Below, piece after piece: positions 51,055-60,178 of a stretch of DNA of 62,200 nucleotides. The DNA comes from a virus: positions 1-62,200 of IMG/VR virus record IMGVR_UViG_3300028189_000014; one strand, given 5' to 3'. Under the pieces are notes generated by a model. It was not told the origin of the DNA. It searched no databases and was given only the letters and a program-made list of their open reading frames with translations. The position numbers and the translations under genes are program-made. Position 1 is the stretch's first letter. Each line of letters opens with the position of its first letter.

Positions 51055-51179
51055 TACCTTTAAAGAAGTTATGGCTTCGCCTCAAAAGGCATAGATGCTC
51101 CAGATTCATTAAATATTACGCTACAGGAGAGAAAGTATGTACTTCCTGCGGAGAAATTACTCCAATAAAAACGAAGTGA
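51051..51179 (+). CDS. 42-aa basic zinc-ribbon-like peptide
   Basis: ATG 51051 overlaps the previous stop. MIPLKKLWLRLKRHRCSRFI and CTSCGEITPIKTK: very basic, one C-x2-C plus an additional Cys. Translation coupling supports it. Too short to assign. Confidence 0.5.
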   Translation: MIPLKKLWLRLKRHRCSRFIKYYATGEKVCTSCGEITPIKTK

Positions 51180-51265
51180 CCTTAGTTGGAGCTTTGTTAC
51201 TACTCCCCCTATTCCTTTGCATTGGAGGTTTTTTAATCCTTAAATATCTAATAACAAAAAAATGA
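51137..51265 (+). CDS. 42-aa single-span membrane peptide
   Basis: ATG 51137 with ACAGGAGAGAAAGT upstream; runs out of frame through the previous gene's end and its stop overlaps the DNA polymerase start (ATGA). One hydrophobic span (LVGALLLLPLFLCIGGFLIL) with basic ends. Unknown role. Confidence 0.5.
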   Translation: MYFLRRNYSNKNEVTLVGALLLLPLFLCIGGFLILKYLITKK

Positions 51266-53130
51266 AACTCATCCTAGATTTTGAAACCTTCTATAGCGTC
51301 CCTTATTCGCTGACTAAAATGACAACTATGGAGTATGTACGAGATGACCTATTCAAGATACACGGTGTAGGCATACAACTAGAAGATTGGTTAGCCCCAG
51401 AGTATATCTACGAGGAAGATGTCGAAGAAACCCTACGCGATATTTGGGAATCTCATGAAACAATAGAACTCGTCTGCCATAACACGCGTTTTGATGCTTA
51501 TATCTTAGCCAGACGTTTTGGGTTATATGCCGATTTCTACTACGACACCATGAGCATGTCAGCAGGACTATTCCCGGGGCAGAAAAGTAACTTAGCTAGT
51601 CTATGTGGACGCTTATGGCCCTCTGATCCAACTATGCAAAAGGGTGAAGAATTAAAACAAACTAAAGGAATTGAAGATTTATCGCCTGAGCTCAGTAAAA
51701 CCCTTGGAGACTATTGCATTCAGGACGTACGTATCACACAAACGGCATTTGATCTGATGGTTGAAAACTATCCCCAAAGAGAACTAACCTTAATCGACCT
51801 GCATATACGAATGTTCGTAAACCCTAAGTTTATACTAGACCGTAAAACAGTCGAAGAATTTTTAGCCGAAGAACAACGCATCCAAACAGATTTAGTAGCA
51901 GCCTCAGGATATACAGCTAAACAGTTAGGATCTAATCCACAGTTCGCCGAAATCCTAGAGTCTCTAGAAATCCCAATCCCTAAAAAAATATCACCTACAA
52001 CAAACAAAGAAACTTTCGCCTTTGCTAAAAACGATATTAATTTCCAAGAACTTCAAACCTCAAACCCACAATTTAAACATATATGGGACGCTCGTTTAGC
52101 AGTTAAGAGCACAATAAATCGTACTCGAGCAAAACGGATGCTAAACGCTGCAGACCCCTATACTAATGAGTTAGCAGTAGCGCTTAAATACTATGGTGCA
52201 CACACCGGACGAGCTTCTGGAGCTGAAAAACTTAACTTCCAGAACTTACGTAGAGGCTCTATCCTAAGACGCGCACTACACGCACCAGAAGGCCACAGTG
52301 TAGTAGTTGTTGACTCCGCACAAATCGAAGCGCGAGTCTTAGCGTGGGTATCAAACCAACTAGAATTATTGCAATTATTCGCTGACGATATAGACGTATA
52401 TTGCGCTTTCGCCAACCACATCTACCCCGACAAGGTACCCGTGACTAAAGAACAAAACCCTCTGGAACGCTTTGTAGGTAAAGTTGCTATTTTAGGCTTA
52501 GGATACGGTATGGGATGGCGTAAATTCCAAAAAACATTAGAAGCCGGTGCCTTAGGTGCTGACCCACTACTAATCACTGATAGCGAAGCTGAAAAAATCG
52601 TACAGACATACCGAAGAGCAAATTACATGATCCAAGGCTATTGGGGTACTGCAAGTAAGATGCTGTTTGCTATGATGCAGAAAGGCAAACCCCCTATACC
52701 GTGGGGGCCTTTAATGGTCACACACGAACAAATACTACTCCCTAATGGTATGGCTTTGAAATACCCAGGGCTTAGAATTGTAGATGGAGAGAACGGACGC
52801 GAGCTCGTTTACAACCTCACGCTACCTTCATCTGCTACAGATAAAGAGATGATCGAAAGTAAATCTACTGTACGTACATATGGAGCAAAAATGGTCGAAA
52901 ATATAGTACAGGCGCTAGCCAGAATTATCGTTATGGATCAAATGCTCGAAATAAATGAAAAATATCCCGTTGCATTAACTGTACATGATGAGGTGGTCTG
53001 TATTGTACCTAATGAGACAGCTTCGGACGCATTTGAGTTCATGCTCAAAGTTATGAAGACCCCACCCGACTGGGCTCCTAACCTACCGCTGGATGCGGAG
53101 GGCGGGGTCGACTATTGTTATTCGAAATAA
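51262..53130 (+). CDS. Family A DNA polymerase with 3'-5' exonuclease
   Basis: 622 aa. DEDD exonuclease residues: D6-x-E8, D78 (HNTRFD) and D155 (YCIQD). Polymerase: motif A D351-SAQIEARVL, motif B R403-x3-K407-x7-Y415, motif C H575-D576-E577. No 5' nuclease domain. It should replicate the phage genome with the primase-helicase gene that follows. Confidence 0.95.
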   Translation: MKLILDFETFYSVPYSLTKMTTMEYVRDDLFKIHGVGIQLEDWLAPEYIYEEDVEETLRDIWESHETIELVCHNTRFDAYILARRFGLYADFYYDTMSMSAGLFPGQKSNLASLCGRLWPSDPTMQKGEELKQTKGIEDLSPELSKTLGDYCIQDVRITQTAFDLMVENYPQRELTLIDLHIRMFVNPKFILDRKTVEEFLAEEQRIQTDLVAASGYTAKQLGSNPQFAEILESLEIPIPKKISPTTNKETFAFAKNDINFQELQTSNPQFKHIWDARLAVKSTINRTRAKRMLNAADPYTNELAVALKYYGAHTGRASGAEKLNFQNLRRGSILRRALHAPEGHSVVVVDSAQIEARVLAWVSNQLELLQLFADDIDVYCAFANHIYPDKVPVTKEQNPLERFVGKVAILGLGYGMGWRKFQKTLEAGALGADPLLITDSEAEKIVQTYRRANYMIQGYWGTASKMLFAMMQKGKPPIPWGPLMVTHEQILLPNGMALKYPGLRIVDGENGRELVYNLTLPSSATDKEMIESKSTVRTYGAKMVENIVQALARIIVMDQMLEINEKYPVALTVHDEVVCIVPNETASDAFEFMLKVMKTPPDWAPNLPLDAEGGVDYCYSK

Positions 53131-53158
53131 AAAGGACTATTATGAGATACTGCCAAAA

Positions 53159-53175
53159 TATAAGCAGTACTTATA
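53159..53175 (+). promoter_or_regulatory. Dispersed 17-mer before the primase-helicase gene
   Basis: TATAAGCAGTACTTATA, with perfect 6-bp arms TATAAG/CTTATA, ending 16 bases before ATG 53191. -10-like TACTTAT is within it; no good -35 is seen. Confidence 0.5.
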
Positions 53176-53190
53176 CGCCAAGGGGACATT

Positions 53191-55668
53191 ATGCCGAAAA
53201 TCACATTCTTAGAGGCAGCTAACAGAACGCGCCTATCGAAAGAATTCTCAAAACAAGGTAAGCAATCTTACCCCATGTATGTAAATAAATTTACTTCACA
53301 CATACATGACATCCCCGCTACCAATGTAGGGTGGGATACCCAATACCAACTAATGAAAAAACATGCTCCTTTAGGACACTGCTTGCTTAAAGGTCAACTC
53401 GACAGACCTTTGGTTAACGAACCCCGCAAAGGACACACAGATCGTTACCAAAAAACTGAAACCTTAGTCCTAGATATCGACGGACTCGAACTCGAAGGAT
53501 ATACGATACCTGAAAGTATAAGCAGTACTGATATTAAAGATATTGCCGAACGAATCGTAAAACTATTACCCCCTATATTCTCTAACTCCTCATACATAGC
53601 CACAGCATCAGCTTCGTTAGGTCTTAAACAAAACCTAATCTGCATGCATTTAGATTTCTACTTATCCGCAGAAGTAAATCCAATGCGATTAAAAGACTGG
53701 ATCACTTGGTTAAATCTAAACATCAAAGATTTTAGTACTCAGGTGTCCCTTAATACTTCAGGGCTCAGTTTATCCTACCCCATTGATAGAACATTAGCTC
53801 AAAACGATAAACTAATATATTGTGCACCCCCTACATTCATACCTCCTTTGATTGACCCTGTAGAAGAACGTATCGTCTTAGTTAAAAAAGATAATCCTAC
53901 AGTAGATATCTCAATATTATTGAAGCAGGTAAATGTCGAAGCTAACACCCAAGCGATTAAAGATACAGTCATCGCCTTACGTAAATCAGCAGGACTAAAA
54001 CGACGCACCCCCAAAACTAGATATGTTACCTTAGAGGACGGACATAAAACCGAAGTCTTAGAGAACCCAGATCAAGCACGAATTACTTACGCCTACCACA
54101 CTATAGAATACTGCTACTTCAATATTAATAATGGTGACAGTAACGCGTATTGGTGCCCCATAGGCAACCCACGTATCGTCTACACTTTCAAAGACGAGCC
54201 CCCATTTGAAATGCAGCGAGTAGATGCTGATTTCCACGAATGGTATACCGAAGAATTTAAAGATGAAATACGCGGTGCTGCGAACCTACGCCCTTTCATC
54301 TTTAGAGATTTCTGGACTGACGTGCACTATAACGCAGTGTTCGATGAGAATAATAACAACATTCCTCGTATCGCTTCAGCAAATAAATCCAATCTAGGCG
54401 ACTTCATGTTAGAGCATGGTTTGGCTATGCCCGAACCTATCCCGACATGGGATTATGTATTCGATCCATCAACTGATAAGCAGATAGATTTCCAACGACA
54501 GTGGCTTAATAAATACCAACCAACAGACTATCTACTTAATGCTAAGCCTCTTGAGAATATAGAACTAACTTATGGAGACGCTACATTACTGCAGAATTAT
54601 TGCCCTACTATATATAAAATAATATGGCATCTGGTCGGTGACAGCTCCTTAGAATATGAACATTTCATAAACTGGCTAGCCTATGGTGTAAAACGTCGAT
54701 GTAAAACTACAACCGCATGGGTCTTCAGTGGAGTAGAAGGCACAGGTAAAGGAGTCTTCTACCATAAAGTATTAGTACCCCTAATCGGGAACCGCTACTC
54801 GGTCATGCGAAAACTATCTGATTTTGACGATCAGTTTAATGCGTGGCAAGAGACCAACTTAATCACTGTGGTGGATGAAGCGCGTATAAATGACGTAGCC
54901 TCATCATCTCGCACGATGAACTTCCTGAAGAATTTTATCACCGAGCCTTATGGCAAGGTACGTGTGATGCGTGTCGATAGTCTAGTGGATAAACCGCTAT
55001 ATAACAACGTTATGTTCTACACGAATAATCAAGATGCTTTGAAGCTATCAGCTACAGATCGACGCTTTAATATAGGCATACATCAAGAGCTCTCATTAAT
55101 CCGTGCATATCCTAAAATTAGACAGGAAATAGATGACTTATTACCTAAAGAATTGCAGATATTCACTAATTTCCTGACCACCTATAGTGAAGACGAGGAT
55201 CAAGCACGCACTCCTTTAGAGAACGAAGCCAAATTGCAAATGCGCGAAGCGAGCATGACGTGGATAGAAGAGTATAGCTTCGCTATTAGAACAGGGAACT
55301 TAGACTTCTTCGTAAAATTCGTTGATATGGAACCTACAGCCATAAATGAGATCACCACTTTCGAAGCAGCTCAACGATTTATAAAAAGCTGGATAGCCGA
55401 TGTAGATCAACGGAAATCGTTCGTCACTGTAGCCCAACTACGAACGGTATATACCTGCTTAAACGACGCAACTATATCAGCTGTGAAATTCGGAAAATTA
55501 TTAGCCCGTAACGGAATAATTACCATTAATAGGCGGGGGAAAGGCCGAGGACTTGTTGTTGACTGGAAACTTGATACCTACGAACGCACCCCTTTAATCA
55601 ACGAACACTTCTCAGATCGAGATAAGGAAGCATACAAATGTCAGAACGAACCACAACAGACGCACTAG
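53191..55668 (+). CDS. Primase-helicase (AEP-like N-domain plus SF3 helicase)
   Basis: 825 aa. Residues ~90-230 contain VLDIDGL (D95, D97) and a helical region like archaeo-eukaryotic primase/prim-pol domains. A PriCT-like linker follows, then an SF3 helicase: Walker A GVEGTGKG (~514-521), Walker B LITVVDEAR (~560-568), and a sensor region NNVMFYTNNQDALKLS. Related fused enzymes (deep-sea phage NrS-1 type) start and unwind DNA in one polypeptide. The catalytic primase acid and metal residues beyond D95/D97 need alignment. Confidence 0.85.
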   Translation: MPKITFLEAANRTRLSKEFSKQGKQSYPMYVNKFTSHIHDIPATNVGWDTQYQLMKKHAPLGHCLLKGQLDRPLVNEPRKGHTDRYQKTETLVLDIDGLELEGYTIPESISSTDIKDIAERIVKLLPPIFSNSSYIATASASLGLKQNLICMHLDFYLSAEVNPMRLKDWITWLNLNIKDFSTQVSLNTSGLSLSYPIDRTLAQNDKLIYCAPPTFIPPLIDPVEERIVLVKKDNPTVDISILLKQVNVEANTQAIKDTVIALRKSAGLKRRTPKTRYVTLEDGHKTEVLENPDQARITYAYHTIEYCYFNINNGDSNAYWCPIGNPRIVYTFKDEPPFEMQRVDADFHEWYTEEFKDEIRGAANLRPFIFRDFWTDVHYNAVFDENNNNIPRIASANKSNLGDFMLEHGLAMPEPIPTWDYVFDPSTDKQIDFQRQWLNKYQPTDYLLNAKPLENIELTYGDATLLQNYCPTIYKIIWHLVGDSSLEYEHFINWLAYGVKRRCKTTTAWVFSGVEGTGKGVFYHKVLVPLIGNRYSVMRKLSDFDDQFNAWQETNLITVVDEARINDVASSSRTMNFLKNFITEPYGKVRVMRVDSLVDKPLYNNVMFYTNNQDALKLSATDRRFNIGIHQELSLIRAYPKIRQEIDDLLPKELQIFTNFLTTYSEDEDQARTPLENEAKLQMREASMTWIEEYSFAIRTGNLDFFVKFVDMEPTAINEITTFEAAQRFIKSWIADVDQRKSFVTVAQLRTVYTCLNDATISAVKFGKLLARNGIITINRRGKGRGLVVDWKLDTYERTPLINEHFSDRDKEAYKCQNEPQQTH
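53517..53533 (+). promoter_or_regulatory. Dispersed 17-mer inside the primase-helicase gene
   Basis: TATAAGCAGTACTGATA within codons ~109-115. May be chance or an internal repressor site. Confidence 0.3.
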
Positions 55669-55874
55669 AAACAAATTTCGAAGAGCTCTCAGAACGAGAT
55701 CAATTCGTCGCTATCAGCGCGATCCAGTTCATGGCTGATAATATTGGCGAAATACTAGATAGTGCCGAAGAACGCGGTGCTACTGGTGACGAACTCTTTG
55801 ATGATATTGATGACTTTATAAAAACAACACTTACGCAAATATACGGAACCCCAGACACAACCATCACCCACTAG
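55638..55874 (+). CDS. 78-aa acidic protein
   Basis: Overlaps the primase-helicase end by 31 bases. Acidic helical sequence (TNFEELSERDQFVAISAIQF, FDDIDDFIKTTLTQIYG). Unknown; position in the replication block suggests a small accessory. Confidence 0.6.
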   Translation: MSERTTTDALETNFEELSERDQFVAISAIQFMADNIGEILDSAEERGATGDELFDDIDDFIKTTLTQIYGTPDTTITH

Positions 55875-55882
55875 GAGGCCCT

Positions 55883-56572
55883 ATGGCTGAAGAAGAACGT
55901 ATACCTACTTGGTCATACTCAGCGTTATCTACTTTCGAGAAATGTCCTTTTCGGAGTTATCTACAGAAAATAAAGAAAATCCAAGAACCGCAACACCCTG
56001 CAGCTAAACGAGGAACTGATATCCACGATCAAGCCGAACGCTATGTACGTGGCGAGATCGAGTTCCCTAAATCCTTGAAGAAGTTTACAGATAGTTTTGA
56101 AACTCTACGTAAATTATTTGAAATAGGACAAGTCGAACTAGAGGGGGACTGGGGCTTTACTCAGGATTGGGAGATCTGTGAGTGGCGAGCTGAAGATGTC
56201 TGGGCACGTATTAAACTAGATGCTATGGTTCGGATGGACGATACATCAGCTAGAGTTATTGATTATAAAACAGGGCGTAAATTCGGAAACGAAATAGCAC
56301 ATGGACAACAAGCTCTTCTATATGCCATAGCTTCTTTCATACGCTATCCTGAACTAGAGTTTATACGTACTGAACTCTGGTACCTAGACCATGCCGCTGT
56401 ATCTGAACAAACCTACACACGCGCACAGGCTATGCTGTTCTATCCCCGCTGGGTAGAACGCGCCACCATCATGACTACGGCTACTGATTTCCCACCCAAA
56501 CCGTCCAAACAAGCCTGCAGGTGGTGTTCATACCGCACATCAGGCGATTGTGACTACGGTGTAGATTTATAA
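55883..56572 (+). CDS. Cas4/RecB-like PD-(D/E)XK exonuclease with Fe-S cluster
   Basis: 229 aa. Cys in FEKCPFRSY, then H in GTDIHDQAERY, catalytic VIDYKTG, motif QQALLYAI and a C-terminal C-x2-C-x7-C (CRWCSYRTSGDC). The four Cys fit a 4Fe-4S cluster as in Cas4 and AddB-type nucleases. Probably used in phage recombination or DNA end processing. Ribosome site TAGGAGG precedes it. Confidence 0.88.
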   Translation: MAEEERIPTWSYSALSTFEKCPFRSYLQKIKKIQEPQHPAAKRGTDIHDQAERYVRGEIEFPKSLKKFTDSFETLRKLFEIGQVELEGDWGFTQDWEICEWRAEDVWARIKLDAMVRMDDTSARVIDYKTGRKFGNEIAHGQQALLYAIASFIRYPELEFIRTELWYLDHAAVSEQTYTRAQAMLFYPRWVERATIMTTATDFPPKPSKQACRWCSYRTSGDCDYGVDL

Positions 56573-56586
56573 CTAAGGAGGATCTA

Positions 56587-56832
56587 ATGAACTTTGACAA
56601 ATATAGAAGAGCTTTTAAAGCACTTCAAGAAGATAAATTCGTAAAATATTCGACCCATGTAAGCTGTGCCTTAATGATCTTAGAAGCATTAAAACTATTT
56701 CTAAATTTCACTCTGGACTTTGTTTTATACATCGTCTTCTTCGGCATCCTACTTAAACTTATATGGACGATTATTACTTATGAAAGCGCATCTAATATAC
56801 AAGACGATCTCGGTACTATCCACAGTAATTAA
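56587..56832 (+). CDS. 81-aa membrane protein
   Basis: One or two spans (ALMILEALKLFLNFTLDFVL, YIVFFGILLKLIWTIITY) with charged ends. Strong AAGGAGGATCTA site. Unknown; unusual inside a replication block. Confidence 0.6.
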   Translation: MNFDKYRRAFKALQEDKFVKYSTHVSCALMILEALKLFLNFTLDFVLYIVFFGILLKLIWTIITYESASNIQDDLGTIHSN

Positions 56833-56905
56833 AGCCCTACAATTAGCTAGTATGGTTGCTGAAGCGCGTCAGCATTTTAAATATAAAAAACATCGGAGAC
56901 GCTAA
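56780..56905 (+). CDS. 41-aa basic helical peptide (uncertain)
   Basis: ATG 56780 overlaps the membrane gene by 53 bases; stop overlaps the helicase start (TAATG). MKAHLIYKTISVLSTVIKAL then basic KYKKHRRR. No ribosome site of its own; coupling possible. Confidence 0.4.
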   Translation: MKAHLIYKTISVLSTVIKALQLASMVAEARQHFKYKKHRRR

Positions 56906-58290
56906 TGCTACCTTTATACGAGCACCAGCAACAAACTGTCGATTTTCTGGCGAAAGCTCCTCGAGCATTGATTACGTCAGATCCTGGCACTGGGAAAACT
57001 CGAGCGGTATTAGAGCGATACTACCAAGCTCGTATAAATAAAGAATCTTACGGACGTATGCTAGTATTAGCCCCGTTATCTATATTAAAACCTTCATGGG
57101 GGGATGATATAGATACTTTCACCCCGGGGCTAACCTATTCGATAGCTTATGCAAAGAATCGAATGCAAGCATTCCAAATGAACACTGATATAGTGATAAC
57201 AAATCACGACGCAGTTAAATGGATCGCTAATAATGCAGAAGATATATTGCAGCGATTCGAATGGCTAGTAATTGATGAATTCACTGCATACAAACGCAGA
57301 ACGAGCCAACGAAGTAAAGCAGCCGCTTATATCCGAGAAGCCTTTAAATACAGAATAGCTCTTTCAGGAACCCCTAACTCGAACACTATTCTAGATATAT
57401 GGCACCCTACTCTTATAGTAGATGACGGTGAACGCCTAGGACAACAATTCTTCAGCTTTAGAGCACAAGTTTGTGAGCCTAAACAAGTAGGCGCGGGAAC
57501 TCATATGGTGCAATGGCTAGACAAAGAAGATGCAGAAGCCCGAGTTGCTGCATCCCTTAAAGATATCACTATCCGCCATCGGTTCGAAGACTGTCTAACC
57601 ATACCCCCTAACACCAAGAAACTAATATACACCGACCTCTCTAAGAAACAGGCGAAAGCCTACAACGAACTAAAACGAGATGCTTTGCTAGAACTCGATA
57701 ATGGCGATTATCTCGAAGCCATCCACGCAGGAGTTCTAGTAAAAAAACTACTGCAAGTAGCGAGCGGTGCGGTATACGATAACGAAGGAAACTCTCATGT
57801 TATAGATACCGCCCGTTATGAACTAATTATATCGCTTATAAAAGAACGAACCCATTCTATAGTAGCTTTTAACTGGACACACGAACGCGACGCTTTATGT
57901 AAATTAGCAGATAAAGAAGGACTAACATTTGCTGTAATAGATGGGTCAGTGAGTATATCTGAACGTACTGAGATTGTGAAACACTACCAAAAAGGAGCCT
58001 ACCAAGTGCTCTTTGCCCACCCACAATCAGCAGCACACGGGCTTACTCTAACGAAAGGTGTCACGACTATATGGGCGAGTCCGACATATAACGCTGAGCA
58101 CTTCCAGCAATTCAATAGGAGGATATATCGCGCAGGACAAACAAAAAAAACAGAAACCATATTGATCGCTGCACGAGGGACATGGGAAGTAGCCGTCTAT
58201 GACAAACTAGACGGTAAGTTAAATCGTATGGATTCTTTATTAAATTTATTTAAACAACTAACGGAGTTGGAAGATGGAAACAATAGGTGA
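56905..58290 (+). CDS. SNF2-type DEAD/H helicase-like ATPase
   Basis: 461 aa. Walker A DPGTGKT (26-32), motif II LVIDEFTAYK (D124-E125), motif III ALSGTPNSN, and C-terminal motifs SAAHGLTLTKGVTTIW and NRRIYRAGQTKKTETI, including the Arg finger region. Phage members act in recombination, replication restart or DNA remodelling. Its end overlaps the 122-aa gene by 17 bases. Confidence 0.9.
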   Translation: MLPLYEHQQQTVDFLAKAPRALITSDPGTGKTRAVLERYYQARINKESYGRMLVLAPLSILKPSWGDDIDTFTPGLTYSIAYAKNRMQAFQMNTDIVITNHDAVKWIANNAEDILQRFEWLVIDEFTAYKRRTSQRSKAAAYIREAFKYRIALSGTPNSNTILDIWHPTLIVDDGERLGQQFFSFRAQVCEPKQVGAGTHMVQWLDKEDAEARVAASLKDITIRHRFEDCLTIPPNTKKLIYTDLSKKQAKAYNELKRDALLELDNGDYLEAIHAGVLVKKLLQVASGAVYDNEGNSHVIDTARYELIISLIKERTHSIVAFNWTHERDALCKLADKEGLTFAVIDGSVSISERTEIVKHYQKGAYQVLFAHPQSAAHGLTLTKGVTTIWASPTYNAEHFQQFNRRIYRAGQTKKTETILIAARGTWEVAVYDKLDGKLNRMDSLLNLFKQLTELEDGNNR

Positions 58291-58642
58291 ACTTATTGAA
58301 CAACTTAGAAAAAAACGTGAAGAACTAACTAAACTAGAAACTACTAAAAAAGGACTCTCGAAGGATAAAATAGTTCTAGAAGGTAAATTACTAGAGGCGA
58401 TGGATAGTCAAAACATAACTTCGATGCGGGGTGATAAAGCGACTGTATCTATTTCAGAAGCGGTGGTACCAACTGTTGATAGTTGGGATGATTTCTACAA
58501 TTACATACTAGAAACTAAGCAACCATATTTACTAGAACGCAGACCTGCTGTCACAGCTTTTAGAGAAATACTAGAGACAGGAAATGAAGTCCCCGGACTT
58601 AAACCTTTTACACGAAGAACAGTTAACTTTCGTTCTAGATGA
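58274..58642 (+). CDS. 122-aa coiled-coil protein
   Basis: N-terminal coiled coil (LIEQLRKKREELTKLETTKK) followed by a compact domain ending RRTVNFRSR. Resembles small phage proteins that protect DNA ends or bind a helicase, but not assigned. Overlaps the SNF2 gene. Confidence 0.6.
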   Translation: METIGELIEQLRKKREELTKLETTKKGLSKDKIVLEGKLLEAMDSQNITSMRGDKATVSISEAVVPTVDSWDDFYNYILETKQPYLLERRPAVTAFREILETGNEVPGLKPFTRRTVNFRSR

Positions 58643-58648
58643 TGATAA

Positions 58649-58665
58649 TATAAGCAGTGCTAATA
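58649..58665 (+). promoter_or_regulatory. Dispersed 17-mer, consensus copy, before the SSB-like gene
   Basis: TATAAGCAGTGCTAATA, the exact consensus, ending 18 bases before ATG 58683. No convincing -35 upstream. Confidence 0.5.
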
Positions 58666-58682
58666 AACACTAAGGAATACTA

Positions 58683-59411
58683 ATGACTACTGAGCTTACT
58701 ATAGATACCAAGTTAAAAAAACAAATGGCGGCCATACCCGACGAACTAAAGAACGAAATGGATCAACGGGTTATAATCGAGAAACCCAAATGGCGTTCCA
58801 TCAGCAGAATGAACGATATGTTCAACTTATCTGATGCAGGGCCTAATGACCAACCGCTACCCTTGCTAAACATGATCATCTTAGCCTATGCATATAAAAA
58901 TGAATATTATGAAAAAGAATGGAGTATGTCCGGACAGAACGAACCGCCAACATGTTGGGCAGTAAATCCAGATAAGAGAAACTTAACTGTTACTACATCC
59001 GAAAAAGCAGCTAGCCCTAAGATAGAACCCGAAGAAAAATGCGATACCTGTGACCACGACGTATGGGGGTCAGGCAGAGGGGGTAAAGGGAAACGTTGCA
59101 CAAACGCCATTCAACTAGCTGTAATGCCTGTAAACTTCGAAGAAGGCGACGTGCCTTATAGTTTTAAAATAGTTAGAGCGTCTATCGCTCCATTTGAGAA
59201 CCACATGAAAAGGCTAAAAGAGAATGGATTACATTACTTACAAACCCAAACGCAATTTAGCTTTCAAGGCAAAGTAGTACACGCTAACTTACATCCCGTC
59301 ACTCCTGCTGTAAGTCCCGAACTTCTTGCGGCGTTGATGCCCTTACGTGAAAAAGCCAAAGAAATAGTAATGAAAGAGCCCCACATACCCTCTGACGAAG
59401 TTCCGTTCTAA
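58683..59411 (+). CDS. Candidate single-stranded DNA-binding protein with zinc motif
   Basis: 242 aa. A C-x2-C...C motif (EKCDTCDHDVW, later KRCTN) in the middle of a Gly-rich loop and an acidic tip ending SDEVPF. The tip is very like the DDDIPF-type tail by which bacterial SSB recruits partners. Not a canonical OB-fold by eye. Ends the main replication block with its own terminator, fitting abundant production. Confidence 0.6.
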   Translation: MTTELTIDTKLKKQMAAIPDELKNEMDQRVIIEKPKWRSISRMNDMFNLSDAGPNDQPLPLLNMIILAYAYKNEYYEKEWSMSGQNEPPTCWAVNPDKRNLTVTTSEKAASPKIEPEEKCDTCDHDVWGSGRGGKGKRCTNAIQLAVMPVNFEEGDVPYSFKIVRASIAPFENHMKRLKENGLHYLQTQTQFSFQGKVVHANLHPVTPAVSPELLAALMPLREKAKEIVMKEPHIPSDEVPF

Positions 59412-59425
59412 CCACCCACCTCTTA

Positions 59426-59450
59426 GCCCGCCTCGTGCGGGCATTTTTTT
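59426..59450 (+). terminator. Rho-independent terminator
   Basis: GCCCGC-CTCGT-GCGGGC followed by A and seven T, right after the SSB-like gene and before the small-gene cluster. Confidence 0.9.
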
Positions 59451-59463
59451 GGAAGGAGAAAAA

Positions 59464-59736
59464 ATGAAAACATATACGGTAGAAGAATTAACGGATTTGC
59501 TAGATAAGCACGGCATTGAGTACTGTGATGTTCATGATAGCGATCCAAACTATTTCCGAGTCGAATTTGATAAGGACAAACAGATAGTAAGACCAGTCTT
59601 TTTTGATAAACAAGATCTTATCGCTATTGGTCAGGCCGAAAAATTACTGAACGAGACCGGGAGATTCGGCATTCTCGAACACATTAGACTCTTAACTGAT
59701 TCTGTATTTGATCATGAAAAACAGGAATGGAGGTGA
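59464..59736 (+). CDS. 90-aa protein, first gene of the cassette cluster
   Basis: ATG 59464 with GGAAGGAGAAAAA. MKTYTVEELTDLLDKHGIEY, acidic, mixed alpha/beta. Stop (TGA) lies inside the first copy of the 15-bp junction (59729-59743). Confidence 0.65.
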   Translation: MKTYTVEELTDLLDKHGIEYCDVHDSDPNYFRVEFDKDKQIVRPVFFDKQDLIAIGQAEKLLNETGRFGILEHIRLLTDSVFDHEKQEWR

Positions 59737-59739
59737 GCG

Positions 59740-59991
59740 ATGACAACTTATAGTGACCTATGCGACTCAGTAGCTGAGAGAGTTGTAGAAGACATGGATA
59801 TGAAAACTCTGTGTTGCTACGCCTACGAAACCCTGTTCAATATCTACCAAGAATCCCCAAAACTAATGCTGGATTTAGTTAACGACCTTGAGATGTGGGA
59901 GGGGGAAGATGGGTGTCCTGAATATCTACAGATCATCAAGGACAAAATAGCTGAGGGAGAAGCATGGAAGGAGGAGGTGAGCGATGAGTGA
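59740..59991 (+). CDS. 83-aa helical cassette protein
   Basis: Starts in a junction copy; ends in EVSDE from the next one. Helical (MDMKTLCCYAYETLFNIYQE, SPKLMLDLVNDLEMW); shares the pattern L..Y..E.LF....SP..M..L with the 60179 gene, so probably paralogous. Confidence 0.65.
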   Translation: MTTYSDLCDSVAERVVEDMDMKTLCCYAYETLFNIYQESPKLMLDLVNDLEMWEGEDGCPEYLQIIKDKIAEGEAWKEEVSDE

Positions 59992-60175
59992 GTTCATGCT
60001 ACTAACCCCTAAGTTTATTGTTACTAAAGATGGATATTGGGGACGAGACTTATTGAATTCGCTTACCGAATTCTGTGAAGATCATTACAAACAATTTAAT
60101 TGTTACCCAATGGAATATGAGTATGAGGGGGTCGTGTACCCTTACGATGATTTTAAAGATCTTATAGGGAGGTGA
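59984..60175 (+). CDS. 63-aa cassette protein
   Basis: Starts in the junction at 59973-59987 and its TGA is within the next junction (60168-60182). Aromatic and acidic (LLTPKFIVTKDGYWGRDLLN, YPMEYEYEGVVYPYDDF). Unknown. Confidence 0.6.
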   Translation: MSEFMLLTPKFIVTKDGYWGRDLLNSLTEFCEDHYKQFNCYPMEYEYEGVVYPYDDFKDLIGR

Positions 60176-60178
60176 GCG

